A stretch of DNA of 64,000 nucleotides. Source: Sphingobium sp. 66-54. GTDB taxonomy: Bacteria; Pseudomonadota; Alphaproteobacteria; Sphingomonadales; Sphingomonadaceae. The stretch is taken from assembly GCA_001899715.1 (NCBI GenBank), contig MKWI01000006.1, positions 1 to 64,000 on the forward strand, given 5' to 3'. Position 1 is the stretch's first letter; each line of letters begins with the position of its first letter. The notes beneath the pieces are model-generated. The model worked only from the letters and a program-made list of their open reading frames with translations, was not told where the DNA came from and searched no databases. Position numbers and translations under genes: made by a program. This document shows positions 16,939-27,161 of this stretch, piece by piece.

Positions 16939-18137
16939 CCATGATCAAACTCGCGGGGCCCATCGTGGGCATAGGGCTGCTTCTGGCGAGCAGCGCGGCC
17001 ATCGCCGAGACCAAGGTCGGCGCGGATGTCGCCGTCAACGCGGGCTACGCGAGCAACCCTTATGGCGCCGTCGGCGGCAGCGGCGGCACAGGCAGCGCGA
17101 CGTTGAGCGGCAGCTTCCTGCCCTCGGTCGTGATGACATCGCCGACCGGCACGACCACGCTGGGCGGGGAAGTAACCCACACCGAATATACCAACCGCTA
17201 TTCGGCCACCACCGACTACGGCGTCTCCGGTTCGACCAGTCAACAGCTCAGCCGCCTGACCGCGCTGACCGCCAGCGCCGGGTTCAGGAGTTTCGTCCAC
17301 AATTCGCTCCATCCGATCTACGATCCGATCATCGGCATCCCTACCGACCCCAGCGCGCCGATCATCATCGACCCCTCGGGCGCGACCAGCTTCGCCGAGC
17401 GCGTCGAGACCATCTACGGTTCGGTTGGTCTCAGCACGAGCCTGTCGTCGCGCGATTCGGTGAGCGCCACCGGTCGCTTCTCGGATGTGCGCTACCCCAA
17501 CGGCGCGCTTGCCTCCAACCGCAGTTACAGCTCCTATGGCGGTGGGCTATCCTACCAGCGCCTCATCTCACGGGACACCTCGATCGGCCTCGCCATGAAT
17601 ATCGGGCGCGCCGATTATCGCGACGGTTCGCTGGGTGACGGCACGCAGATATCGCCGTCGGTCATTTTCGCGACCAAACTGGCGCCGCGCGTCTCGCTCA
17701 ACCTCTCGGCCGGCGCCACCTTCAACGAGACCAACGTCGTCGGCGGCAAGATCAAGAATACGCTGTTCGCCGGCTCGGCGAGCCTCTGCAATCAGGGCGA
17801 CCGCTCCAACCTGTGCGCCAGCCTGTCGCGTTCGGTCTCGCCGACCTCGTTTGCCGGCACATCCAAGGTCACGGCCTTCGGTCTCAGCCACAGCTATCGG
17901 CTCGATCCGCGTAGCGAGATCAGCACCAGCCTCTCTTATTCGCGCGCCAGTTCGGTGGGCGGCCTTGGGCGCACCACCGATTACGGCACCGCCAGCGTCG
18001 GCTACAGCCGGCAGGTGGCCGAGCGCCTCTCCGCCACGCTCCGGCTCAGCTATAGCGACACCTTCGATTCGTCGTTCAGCCGGGGCAGCAACTTCTACGG
18101 CGCGGTGGGGCTGCGATACAGGCTGGGCAACTTCTGA
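16935..18137 (+). CDS. Outer-membrane beta-barrel protein of the EPS export module
   Basis: A 400-residue exported protein: signal peptide (MIKLAGPIVGIGLLLASSAAIAE), then alternating polar/hydrophobic strands rich in Ser, Thr, Gly and Tyr. It ends GAVGLRYRLGNF, a terminal aromatic residue with alternating pattern typical of outer-membrane beta-barrels. Its ATGA overlaps the stop of the OPX gene and its own stop overlaps the Wzz-like start, so the three are translationally coupled. By position it is the likely outer-membrane channel for the polymer. No enzymatic motif is visible. Confidence 0.82.
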   Translation: MTMIKLAGPIVGIGLLLASSAAIAETKVGADVAVNAGYASNPYGAVGGSGGTGSATLSGSFLPSVVMTSPTGTTTLGGEVTHTEYTNRYSATTDYGVSGSTSQQLSRLTALTASAGFRSFVHNSLHPIYDPIIGIPTDPSAPIIIDPSGATSFAERVETIYGSVGLSTSLSSRDSVSATGRFSDVRYPNGALASNRSYSSYGGGLSYQRLISRDTSIGLAMNIGRADYRDGSLGDGTQISPSVIFATKLAPRVSLNLSAGATFNETNVVGGKIKNTLFAGSASLCNQGDRSNLCASLSRSVSPTSFAGTSKVTAFGLSHSYRLDPRSEISTSLSYSRASSVGGLGRTTDYGTASVGYSRQVAERLSATLRLSYSDTFDSSFSRGSNFYGAVGLRYRLGNF

Positions 18138-19660
18138 TGAACAACATCCAGGTCCATCAGGGGATAGCGGAAGAGGCGGGCAGTGCCGCCTTTCTGCCGT
18201 ATCTCCCCTCCATCATCCTCCAGCGCAAATGGATGGTCATCATCCCGGCGCTGCTGGGGATCATCGTCGGCCTGGCCGCCGCTTTCCTGCTGCCGGTGAA
18301 GTATCAATCGAGCGCGACGCTGCTCGTCGAGGCATCCCTGTTGCCCGAGGACGTAACGCTGGACACCAGCGGCACCCAGCTCGTCGACCAGCGCATGGCG
18401 CGCATCCGCCAGCAGGTGCTCAGCCGGCCGCAATTGTTCGAGCTGATCCAGCGCAACGGCCTCTATGAGACCGATCTGCGCACCAAGTCGCTCTCCCAGG
18501 TCATCGAGACGATGCGCAACTCGATCGCTATCACACCGGTGACGGCGGATATCCAGACGACCAATAGCGGGCGCCGCTCCACCATCGCTTTCTCGATGAG
18601 CTTCCTCTATTCGGACCCGATCAAGGCGCAGGCAGTGGCGCAGGCGCTCACCGAGCAGGTGCTTGAGATCGACGCGTCCAGCACCGCGACCCAGGCGACC
18701 AACACCGTCGAGTTCCTGACCGACCAGGCGACCGACCTGCAAACGCAGATCGGCGAGGTCGAGCGCACCCTCTCCGACATCAAGGCGCGCAACGGGCTGG
18801 CGCTGCTGCCGGGCATCGGCACCATGGCCAATACGACAGCCGGCATCGATTCGCAGATCGCCGCGCTACAAGCCGCCAATTCACAGCTCGCCGCGCAGCG
18901 CGACCTCACCAAGTCCGCTGCGGAGCGCGATCCGGTCGTCAGCAACGCCGAGGCGACGCTGGCTGCCGCACAGGCCGCCTATACGGATAGCCATCCCGAC
19001 GTGGTTCTCGCCAAGCAACGGCTGGCCGAGGCGCGGGAATTGGCCAAATCCAACCAGCAGAAGATCCCGCTCTCCACCATCGACGCGCAGATCGCCTCCA
19101 ACAACCGTCAGCTCGCCGCCCTCCAGGCGCTGCGCAGCAACGAGGCGAGCCGCAGCGCGGCGCTCATGGATGCGCAAATGCGCGGGCCGGCACTGCAACA
19201 GCAGATCGCCCAGCTCGAACAGCGGCTCCAGGGGCTTAACGCGCAATATCAGGGCGTGTCCAACCAGCTTCTCGCCGCCAAGGCCGGCAAAAAGGCCGAG
19301 GACGAGCAGCAGGGCGAGCGCCTTTCGATCATCGACCCGCCGGTGGTGCCGGACAAGCCGGTGTCGCCCAACCGCCCGATGATTATCGCGCTGGCCTCCG
19401 CGGCCGGGCTCGGGCTGGGGCTGGCCATCGTCCTGCTCATCGAAATCGTCACCAAGCCGATCCGCGATACCAATGCTGTCGCTCTGGCGACCGGCGAGCT
19501 TCCGCTCGTCGTAATCCCGACCATCACCACCACGCAGGAACGCAAGCGCAAGGGGCTCAAGAGCCTGAAGGCGCTGTGGCCGTTCGGCGGTGATGACGAT
19601 GATGACGACGACGACGATGATGACGAGGACGATAATGCCGGCCGCCGCCGCAGGAAATGA
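18137..19660 (+). CDS. Wzz/GumC-like polysaccharide co-polymerase with poly-Asp tail
   Basis: A 507-residue inner-membrane protein controlling chain length and bridging to export. Topology: N-terminal cytoplasmic stretch, membrane segment (WMVIIPALLGIIVGLAAAFLLP), Wzz domain, long periplasmic coiled coil (about residues 190-400, rich in QAAN/QLAA heptads), second membrane segment (PMIIALASAAGLGLGLAIVLLIEIV), then a cytoplasmic tail. There is no fused kinase; the kinase is the next gene. The tail ends with eleven consecutive Asp, then EDD and RRRRK, encoded by a GAY trinucleotide run. The start ATG overlaps the preceding stop by one base. Confidence 0.93.
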   Translation: MNNIQVHQGIAEEAGSAAFLPYLPSIILQRKWMVIIPALLGIIVGLAAAFLLPVKYQSSATLLVEASLLPEDVTLDTSGTQLVDQRMARIRQQVLSRPQLFELIQRNGLYETDLRTKSLSQVIETMRNSIAITPVTADIQTTNSGRRSTIAFSMSFLYSDPIKAQAVAQALTEQVLEIDASSTATQATNTVEFLTDQATDLQTQIGEVERTLSDIKARNGLALLPGIGTMANTTAGIDSQIAALQAANSQLAAQRDLTKSAAERDPVVSNAEATLAAAQAAYTDSHPDVVLAKQRLAEARELAKSNQQKIPLSTIDAQIASNNRQLAALQALRSNEASRSAALMDAQMRGPALQQQIAQLEQRLQGLNAQYQGVSNQLLAAKAGKKAEDEQQGERLSIIDPPVVPDKPVSPNRPMIIALASAAGLGLGLAIVLLIEIVTKPIRDTNAVALATGELPLVVIPTITTTQERKRKGLKSLKALWPFGGDDDDDDDDDDDEDDNAGRRRRK

Positions 19661-19686
19661 AGCCATGCGCCACAGGAGCTTGATCC

Positions 19687-20493
19687 TTGTCTGACCCTCT
19701 TGTCTCCACCGGGCAGGCTGCCTCCACGCTGTTCGAGATCCCTGCTCATACGGAGCTGCCGCTGTTCACGCCCGACTGGCGGGTGCTTGAGGAGAACCGT
19801 GTGGTCGGCTTCAACGGCCGTCACATTTCCGCGCGTCCATTCAGCCTGCTGCGCTCGCAGCTCATCAAGCGGATGGCGGCGCGCGATTATCGGATCGTCG
19901 GCATCACCTCGCCCGCACCGGGGGCCGGCAAATCCTTCCTCTCGGCCAATCTGGCCGCGACGCTGAGCCGCCTGCCCAACCACAGCGTGCATGTGTTCGA
20001 CCTCGACGTGCGGCGCGCCTCGATTGCCGAAAGCTTCGGCCTGACGGGCGAGACCGGGCTGGAGAAGTTCCTTGCCGGCGATATCGACGATCTGCGCAAG
20101 GTCGGACGCCACGTCGAGGGCACCAACCTCGCGCTCTATCCCTGCTTTCTCAATGATCTGGACACGGTGCAGCTTCTGGCGAGCGAGCGCTTCGCCGCTT
20201 TCGTCGCCTCACTGCGTACGCTGGGCGAAGGCCATATCGTGGTGTTCGACATGCCGCCGGTCTTCGCCAACGATGACGCGATGGTCATCGCCGGGCAGAG
20301 CGACTGCTATTTGATGGTGATCGAACAGGGCCGCAACAGCCGCAAGCAGGTGGAGGACGCCATCCGCCTGCTGGAGCCGGCCGACTGCATCGGCTCGGTG
20401 CTCAACCGCTACGACGGCGGCGTGGGCGACCCCTATGGCTATTCCTACGGCTCCTACGGCAAATATTCCGATTATTTCAGCAAGGCGGAATAG
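19687..20493 (+). CDS. Bacterial tyrosine kinase (BY-kinase) of capsule/EPS synthesis
   Basis: A 268-residue cytoplasmic P-loop kinase that works with the adjacent Wzz-like protein. Walker A is PAPGAGKSF near residue 78, the A' motif is VHVFDLDVRR, and the Walker B-like strand is IVVFDMPPVFANDD. The C-terminus is a tyrosine cluster with seven Tyr in under 30 residues (DPYGYSYGSYGKYSDYF), the autophosphorylation site typical of these enzymes. The start is TTG, with AGGAG 8 bases upstream and no ATG nearby. Phosphorylation cycles are expected to control polymer assembly. Confidence 0.92.
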   Translation: MSDPLVSTGQAASTLFEIPAHTELPLFTPDWRVLEENRVVGFNGRHISARPFSLLRSQLIKRMAARDYRIVGITSPAPGAGKSFLSANLAATLSRLPNHSVHVFDLDVRRASIAESFGLTGETGLEKFLAGDIDDLRKVGRHVEGTNLALYPCFLNDLDTVQLLASERFAAFVASLRTLGEGHIVVFDMPPVFANDDAMVIAGQSDCYLMVIEQGRNSRKQVEDAIRLLEPADCIGSVLNRYDGGVGDPYGYSYGSYGKYSDYFSKAE

Positions 20494-20555
20494 CCGGCAC
20501 GCTCGTCCGGAATAAGCAGACGAGCAGGCAGCCACCCTTGGGAATGAGAAACCGC

Positions 20556-20630
20556 GTGCCCCTGCGAAGACAGGAGCCCAAGACGGCGAGGCGCCTCGGC
20601 TAGACCATGGGCTTCCGCCTTCGCAGAGCC
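20556..20630. repeat. Palindromic intergenic repeat (GTGC-CCTGCG...AGGAGCCCA family), copy 1
   Basis: The left arm GTGCCCCTGCGAAGACAGGA pairs with the right arm TGGGCTTCCGCCTTCGCAGAGC in inverted orientation around a GGCGAGGCGCC centre. It is related to copies at 34163-34240 and 58918-58965. All lie between genes. Confidence 0.65.
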
Positions 20631-20738
20631 TGTTGATTGGCAATTTCAGCCTGCGCCCTTCAACCCATTCGCCCCGATGAAGGAATAAGCGAGCCCCCAG
20701 AGCAGATCATGAGCGGATGGAACACATCTTTCCATTCG

Positions 20739-20769
20739 CCCTAAGCTTCTCGAAGGACCGTGCTTCGTT
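20739..20769 (+). repeat. CTTGTCGAAGG-type intergenic repeat, copy 3
   Basis: CGCCCTAAGCTTCTCGAAGG followed by ACCGTGCTTCG, a slightly diverged copy of the repeat seen near 2.5 kb. Confidence 0.55.
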
Positions 20770-20877
20770 CACTCAGCGGCGATCAAACACAGCCCCCCAC
20801 AGGCTCCGGGGAACGGGTCTGCTTCGTCGCGATCCGCCCTAACGCTGCGCCGCCTGACCGCCTCCGCGCCAACAGCC

Positions 20878-21940
<1,063 letters not shown>

Positions 21941-21948
<8 letters not shown>

Positions 21949-22807
21949 GCGTCTTGATGACTCCGAGCATGTCGCGAAGATGGACGCGCCAGTGCGGTGC
22001 CGCAGCCCCGACCAGCGCAATGGCGGCGCTTTTGTCGAGAACGGAATAAGCAGGCCGGCGCGCCGGGGTAGGATAATCGCTGGTGGCGATGGGCACGATG
22101 GGCACTGCACGCGCCAGCAGACCGAGCGTCAGCGCTTCCTCCTGGATGGCGACGGCGAAATCGTACCAGCTCGCCGCCCCGCTGTCCGTCCAGTGATGGA
22201 CGCCGGTCGCGCCGGCTGCGTCGAGCGCCCAGAGCGCGCGGGCGAGGCCGGCAGCGTAGGTCGGTGTGCCGATCTGGTCGGCAACGACGCGCACCTCCTC
22301 CCGCTCGGCCATCAGCCGCAGCATGGTGCGCACGAAATTATGCCCGGTATCGCCATAGACCCAGGCGGTGCGGACGATCAGCGCGCCGGGGTGCGCCCCT
22401 TGCACCGCTCGCTCGCCGGCCAGCTTGGTGGCACCATAGACGCCGAGCGGCGCGGTCGGGTGAGCGGGCCGGTAGGGCGTGCCGCTCGCGCCGTCGAAGA
22501 CGAAATCGGTCGAGATATGGATGAAGCGCGCGCCGGCTTTGGCGGCAGCCGCGGCGAGATGGCCGGGAGCTTCCGCGTTGACGCGCCGGGCCGCCTCGGC
22601 ATCGCTCTCCGCCTTGTCGACAGCGGTATAGGCGGCGGCATTGATAACGAGATCTGGCGCCACCTTGCGCACCCGCGCCGTCACCGCCACCGCGTCGCCA
22701 ATGTCGAGCGCGGCGCGGTCCAGGGCCGTCAGTGCCGCCCCTGCCGGAGCAGTCGCCTGCAAGGCGCGGCCAAGCTGGCCGCTGGCGCCGGTGAGGAGCA
22801 CCTTCAC
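21941..22807 (-). CDS. rmlD: dTDP-4-dehydrorhamnose reductase
   Basis: A 288-residue NADPH-dependent SDR that reduces dTDP-4-keto-L-rhamnose to dTDP-L-rhamnose. It shows GASGQLGRAL at the N-terminus, NAAAYTAVDKAESD, STDFVFDG and VYGATKLAGER (Y-x3-K). It lies third in the operon with a 4-base overlap with rmlC at its start and an 8-base overlap with rmlB at its end. Length is typical. Confidence 0.97.
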
Positions 22808-23349
22808 GGGAACGTTACCGCGTCGGCCAGCGGCCGGCCGGCCTCATCCTTGGCGGCAAGCTGCGGCACCAGCCCGTCGAGCGGCCAGTCGATGCCGATG
22901 GCGGGATCGTTCCACAGCAGGCTGTGCTCATTCGCCGGATCGTAATAGCCCCGGCATTTGTAGAGGAAATCCGTGCCGTCCTGTAGGCACAGGAAGCCGT
23001 GCGCCATGCCCTCGGGCACCCACAGCATCCGCTTGTTAGCCGCGCTCAACTCCACGCCTACCCATTGGCCGAAGCTTGGCGAGGAGCGGCGCATGTCCAC
23101 CGCCACATCGAAGACCGCGCCCGCCGTTACCCGCACCAGCTTGCCCTGCGGATTGGGCGACTGATAATGCAGCCCGCGCAGCACGCCACGCGCGGAACGG
23201 CTATGATTGTCCTGCACGAAGGCGATATCCAGCCCGGCCTCACGGAACATACGCTCGTTCCAGCTTTCCATGAAGAAGCCGCGCTCGTCACCGAACAGCT
23301 TCGGCTCGATAATGAGCACGCCGGGAATCGCCGTCTTGATGACGTTCAT
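22804..23349 (-). CDS. rmlC: dTDP-4-dehydrorhamnose 3,5-epimerase
   Basis: A 181-residue cupin-fold epimerase of the dTDP-rhamnose pathway. It starts [30 protein letters not shown], followed by [20 protein letters not shown] (with the catalytic His of the LRGLHYQ motif), [18 protein letters not shown], and [15 protein letters not shown]. The start ATGA overlaps the rmlA stop by 4 bases, showing tight coupling. Confidence 0.97.
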   Translation of the reverse strand: MNVIKTAIPGVLIIEPKLFGDERGFFMESWNERMFREAGLDIAFVQDNHSRSARGVLRGLHYQSPNPQGKLVRVTAGAVFDVAVDMRRSSPSFGQWVGVELSAANKRMLWVPEGMAHGFLCLQDGTDFLYKCRGYYDPANEHSLLWNDPAIGIDWPLDGLVPQLAAKDEAGRPLADAVTFP

Positions 23350-24224
23350 TGGGCGCCGCGCTCCAGCAGCCGCAGCAGATAATCGCCATAGCCGGACTTG
23401 CGCAGCGGCTCGGCGACACGGAGCAGTTGCGCATCGTCGATGAAACCCATGCGCCAGGCCAACTCTTCCGGGCAGCAGATTTTGAGGCCCTGCCGTTCCT
23501 CGGTAATCCGCACATAGTTGGCGGCATCGGTGAGCGCGCCATGGGTGCCGGTGTCGAGCCAGGCATAGCCGCGCCCCATGATCTCCACCGACAGTTCGCC
23601 GGCTTCCAGATAGAGGCGGTTCAAATCGGTGATCTCCAGTTCGCCACGTGGCGAAGGGGTGAGGCTCTGGGCACGTTCGACCGCCGTGCCATCGTAGAAA
23701 TATAGCCCCGTCACCGCATAATTGGAGCGCGGCTTCGCGGGCTTCTCCTCGATCGCCTCGGCCTTGCCGTCGGCATCGAACGAGACGACGCCATAGGCAG
23801 TGGGATCCTTCACATAATAGCCGAACACGGTCGCGCCCTGCCGCCGGCCTGAAGCCGCCCGGAGCAGATCGGTGAGGCCGTGGCCGTAGAAGATATTGTC
23901 GCCCAGCACCAGCGCGGAGGGATCCGTGCCGATGAAATCCGCGCCGATATGATAGGCCTGCGCCAGTCCACCGGGGTGGGGCTGCACCGCATAATGGAGC
24001 GCGAGGCCCAGGTCCGATCCGTCCCCGAGCAGCGCCTGGAACGCTGCCTGATCCTGCGGCGTGGTGATGAGCATGATCTCACGGATGCCGGAGAGGATCA
24101 GCACCGAGAGCGGATAATAGATCATCGGTTTGTCATAGACGGGCATGAGCTGTTTCGAGACAGCACGGGTCAGCGGATAAAGCCGCGTCCCCGAACCGCC
24201 GGCCAGGATGATCCCTTTACGCAC
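23346..24224 (-). CDS. rmlA: Glucose-1-phosphate thymidylyltransferase
   Basis: A 292-residue nucleotidyltransferase that makes dTDP-glucose and opens the rhamnose pathway. It has [17 protein letters not shown], the nucleotide-binding start, then [18 protein letters not shown] and [10 protein letters not shown]. The ORF track begins 25 codons upstream; GTG at 24224 is chosen because AGGAG lies 8 bases before it and the protein then matches family length. It is the first gene of rmlACDB, transcribed away from the XrtV-accessory-like gene. Confidence 0.97.
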   Translation of the reverse strand: MRKGIILAGGSGTRLYPLTRAVSKQLMPVYDKPMIYYPLSVLILSGIREIMLITTPQDQAAFQALLGDGSDLGLALHYAVQPHPGGLAQAYHIGADFIGTDPSALVLGDNIFYGHGLTDLLRAASGRRQGATVFGYYVKDPTAYGVVSFDADGKAEAIEEKPAKPRSNYAVTGLYFYDGTAVERAQSLTPSPRGELEITDLNRLYLEAGELSVEIMGRGYAWLDTGTHGALTDAANYVRITEERQGLKICCPEELAWRMGFIDDAQLLRVAEPLRKSGYGDYLLRLLERGAQ

Positions 24225-24462
24225 GTACAACTCCTGCTGACTGCCTGGTATGACGGAGCGATCGGCGATCATCCCTATCGGCGGACCCGTCGATTGCAAG
24301 CAGCAGCATAAGCACCGGCCGCCGCCATTCGGTTAACGGTGCTCTCTATCTGGTCCGCCGCAAAAACATCGTGAATCGCTTTGCCTTTCCCGAACAATAA
24401 ATTTAGCGCTTCCATCTTGGCTGGCGCGTTGCCGGCGGATAGCAGCCCATCGGCGGAGGGGA

Positions 24463-24723
24463 TTGATGGAAACAGCCTATGACTGGATCTCGCTCGCGAT
24501 CTTCGCCGGGATCATCGTGCTGTTCCTGCAGCGCTCGTCCATGGAAAATCCGCCGGACCGGATGATCGACTATCTGCCGCCCGCCCTGGGCTGCGCCATG
24601 GCCAACCAGGCCGGCAATTACGCGATCGAGAATGACAGCATTCCGATGCATCTGGTCGGCATAGCGCTGCTGATCGGCGTGGTCGTCTATGTCTGGCTGG
24701 TGCTCAAGCCCAGTTTCAAATAG
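24463..24723 (+). CDS. Small membrane protein, XrtV sorting-system accessory-like
   Basis: An 86-residue protein with two membrane segments (WISLAIFAGIIVLFLQ near residues 7-22 and LVGIALLIGVVVYVWLVL near 63-80), joined by a loop with NPPDRMIDYLPPALGCAMANQAGNY. This composition and the LAIFAGIIVLFLQRS start resemble the small proteins I recall being annotated as XrtV sorting-system accessory proteins in sphingomonads. That would tie it to exosortase V and the PEPxxWA-CTERM proteins here. The ATG has GAGGGG upstream. The identification is from memory of the family and would need a profile search. Confidence 0.6.
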   Translation: MMETAYDWISLAIFAGIIVLFLQRSSMENPPDRMIDYLPPALGCAMANQAGNYAIENDSIPMHLVGIALLIGVVVYVWLVLKPSFK

Positions 24724-24822
24724 GGGCGCGGGGGAAAGGCGAACGCTCGCAGCGCCGGTGCCTGCCGGCCCCGCGACCATGCTCGGGCGGTGTGCGCCCC
24801 ATAGCCAGGAGGATTTTGCAGC

Positions 24823-26124
24823 GTGAAAATCACCATGATCGGCTCGGGTTATGTGGGTCTGGTCTCCGGCGCCTGCTTCGCCGACTTCGGCCATGACGTG
24901 ACCTGCGTCGACAAGGACGAGACCAAGATCGACGCCTTGCGCGCGGGCCGCATCCCCATCTTCGAGCCCGGTCTCGATCAGCTCGTCGCCAAGAATGTCG
25001 CCGCCGGCCGCCTTGCCTTCGCCACCGATCTGGCTGCGGCGGTGGGTAGCGCCGATGCGGTGTTCATCGCGGTCGGCACCCCCTCCCGGCGCGGCGACGG
25101 CCATGCCGATCTCTCTTACGTCTATGCCGCCGCCGCCGAGATCGCCCATGCGCTCAAGGGCTTCACCGTGATCGTCGACAAGTCGACCGTGCCCGTCGGC
25201 ACCGGCGATGAGGTGGAGCGGATCATCCGCGAGACTAACCCGCAGGCCGATTTCGCCGTGATCTCCAACCCCGAGTTCTTGCGGGAAGGCGCCGCAATCG
25301 ACGATTTCAAGCGGCCCGACCGCGTCGTCATCGGCGGGGAGGACCCACGCGGGCTGGAGGTGATGCGGCAGGTCTATCGGCCGCTGGTGCTCGGCCGCTC
25401 GCCTGTCATCGAGATGTCGCGCCGCGCCGCCGAGCTGACCAAATATGCCGGCAACGCCTTCCTCGCCACCAAGATCACCTTCATCAACGAGATCGCCGAC
25501 CTGTGCGAAAAGGTGGGTGCGGATGTGCAGGCCGTCGCGCGCGGCATCGGGCTGGACAACCGCATCGGCGCCAAGTTCCTCCATCCCGGCCCCGGCTATG
25601 GCGGCTCCTGCTTCCCCAAGGATACGCTGGCGCTGCTCAAGACCGCGCAGGATTATGGCGCGCCGCAGCGCATCGTCGAGACGGTGGTCGCGGTCAACGA
25701 CCAGCGCAAGAGCGGCATGGGCCGCAAGGTGATCGAGGCGTGCGGCGGCGACGTGAACGGCAAGACGATCGCCCTGCTCGGCCTCACCTTCAAGCCCAAC
25801 ACCGACGATATGCGCGAATCGCCCGCCATCGCCATTGTGCGGACGCTTGAGGAAGCCGGCGCCACGGTACGCGCCTATGACCCGGAAGGCATGGAACTGG
25901 CGAAGAAGGACCTGCCTGACATCGTCTATTGCACCGGCGCCTATGAGACGATGGAGGGCGCCGACGCGCTGGTGATCGTGACGGAATGGGATGCCTTCCG
26001 CGCGCTCGACCTGGCGCGGATCAAGGGCCTGCTCAAGACGCCGGTGCTGGTCGATCTGCGCAACATCTATCCGCGCGACATGGTCGAGGCGGCGGGATTT
26101 TCCTACACCGCCGTCGGTCGGTGA
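24823..26124 (+). CDS. ugd: UDP-glucose 6-dehydrogenase
   Basis: A 433-residue NAD-dependent dehydrogenase that oxidises UDP-glucose twice to UDP-glucuronate. It shows the Rossmann start MKITMIGSGYVGLVSGACFA, STVPVGTGDEVE, EFLREGAAIDDF, KYAGNAFLATKITFINE, and the catalytic cysteine in GPGYGGSCFPKD. Length is normal. It starts with GTG, with AGGAGG about 8-10 bases upstream. Its stop overlaps the GTG of the next gene by 4 bases, so product and next enzyme are coupled. Confidence 0.97.
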   Translation: MKITMIGSGYVGLVSGACFADFGHDVTCVDKDETKIDALRAGRIPIFEPGLDQLVAKNVAAGRLAFATDLAAAVGSADAVFIAVGTPSRRGDGHADLSYVYAAAAEIAHALKGFTVIVDKSTVPVGTGDEVERIIRETNPQADFAVISNPEFLREGAAIDDFKRPDRVVIGGEDPRGLEVMRQVYRPLVLGRSPVIEMSRRAAELTKYAGNAFLATKITFINEIADLCEKVGADVQAVARGIGLDNRIGAKFLHPGPGYGGSCFPKDTLALLKTAQDYGAPQRIVETVVAVNDQRKSGMGRKVIEACGGDVNGKTIALLGLTFKPNTDDMRESPAIAIVRTLEEAGATVRAYDPEGMELAKKDLPDIVYCTGAYETMEGADALVIVTEWDAFRALDLARIKGLLKTPVLVDLRNIYPRDMVEAAGFSYTAVGR

Positions 26125-27110
26125 TCGGCGGACCGCCCATCCTCATCACCGGCGCGGCCGGCTTCATCGGCCACGCCACCGCACAACGGCTGCTGGCCCG
26201 CGGGGACCAGGTGATCGGCGTCGACAATCTCGACGATCATGGCGACCCCGCGCTCAAGGCGGCCCGTCTCGCGACGCTGGACGGCCACGCTGCCTTCCAC
26301 TTCGTCAAGGCGGACGTTGCCGAGCCGGAAGGCATGGCCCGGCTCGTCCACGACCATGATGTACGTCGCGTCGTCCACCTCGCCGCGCAGGCGGGCGTGC
26401 GCCACAGCATCACCACGCCATTCGCATGCGAACGGTCCAACGTCGGCGGCCATCTCGCGGTGCTGGAAGCCTGCCGGCAGGCACAGACCTTCGAGCATCT
26501 GCTCTACGCCTCGTCCAGTGCGGTTTATGGAGACCGGCCGCTCGGCAGCGCCGGGTTCCGCGAGGACGATCCGGCCGACACACCCGTCTCTCTCTATGCG
26601 GCGACCAAGCGCGCGGCCGAACTGATGAGCCATAGCTACGCCGCGCTCCATGGCCTGCCCCAGACGGGTCTGCGTTTCTTCACCGTCTATGGCCCGTGGG
26701 GGCGGCCGGACATGGCCTATTTCCATTTCACCCGGCTGACTCTCGCGGGCGAAGCGATCGACATCTATGGCAATGGCGCGATGACGCGTGACTTCACCTA
26801 TATCGACGATGTCGTGACTGGTATCGTCGGGGCGCTGGACAGGGCGCCAGCGCGAGGCGAGCACCGCATTCTCAATATCGGCGAGGGTCGCCCCGAGAGC
26901 TTGATGACGATGATCGCGACCTTGGAGGCGGCGCTAGGCCAAACCACACGGAAGAGGATGCAGCCAATGCAGCCCGGCGACGTTACCGCGACCTGGGCGG
27001 ATATCGCCCGTCTGCACCGGCTCACCGGATATCGGCCGCGGGTTGGGCTGGCCGAGGGTTTGCAGCGCTTCGTCGGCTGGTATCGGGATTTTTACGGAGT
27101 TGCGGCATAG
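26121..27110 (+). CDS. UDP-glucuronate 4-epimerase-like SDR epimerase
   Basis: A 329-residue NAD-dependent epimerase. The real start is the GTG overlapping the ugd stop (GTGA); the tracked ORF begins inside ugd. It shows ILITGAAGFIGHATAQRLL, AAQAGVRHSI, SSSAVYGD and YAATKRAAELM (Y-x3-K), plus RFFTVYGPWGRPDMAYFHFT and DFTYIDDVV, the signature of UDP-glucuronate 4-epimerases. With Ugd directly upstream it most likely makes UDP-galacturonate for the polysaccharide. UDP-glucose 4-epimerase activity is a weaker alternative. Confidence 0.87.
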   Translation: MIGGPPILITGAAGFIGHATAQRLLARGDQVIGVDNLDDHGDPALKAARLATLDGHAAFHFVKADVAEPEGMARLVHDHDVRRVVHLAAQAGVRHSITTPFACERSNVGGHLAVLEACRQAQTFEHLLYASSSAVYGDRPLGSAGFREDDPADTPVSLYAATKRAAELMSHSYAALHGLPQTGLRFFTVYGPWGRPDMAYFHFTRLTLAGEAIDIYGNGAMTRDFTYIDDVVTGIVGALDRAPARGEHRILNIGEGRPESLMTMIATLEAALGQTTRKRMQPMQPGDVTATWADIARLHRLTGYRPRVGLAEGLQRFVGWYRDFYGVAA

Positions 27111-27161
27111 CGCCGTTCCTCTCGATTCCGATTGTGACAATTCATTTCGTGGGAGCCTGAA

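Larger units (their letters stand above)
20494..20877. other. 384-base intergenic region with two repeat families
   Basis: It lies between the convergent BY-kinase and rmlB genes. It contains a palindromic repeat copy (20556-20630) and a CTTGTCGAAGG-type repeat (20739-20769). No gene or T-rich terminator is evident; the palindromes themselves may end transcription. Confidence 0.6.
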
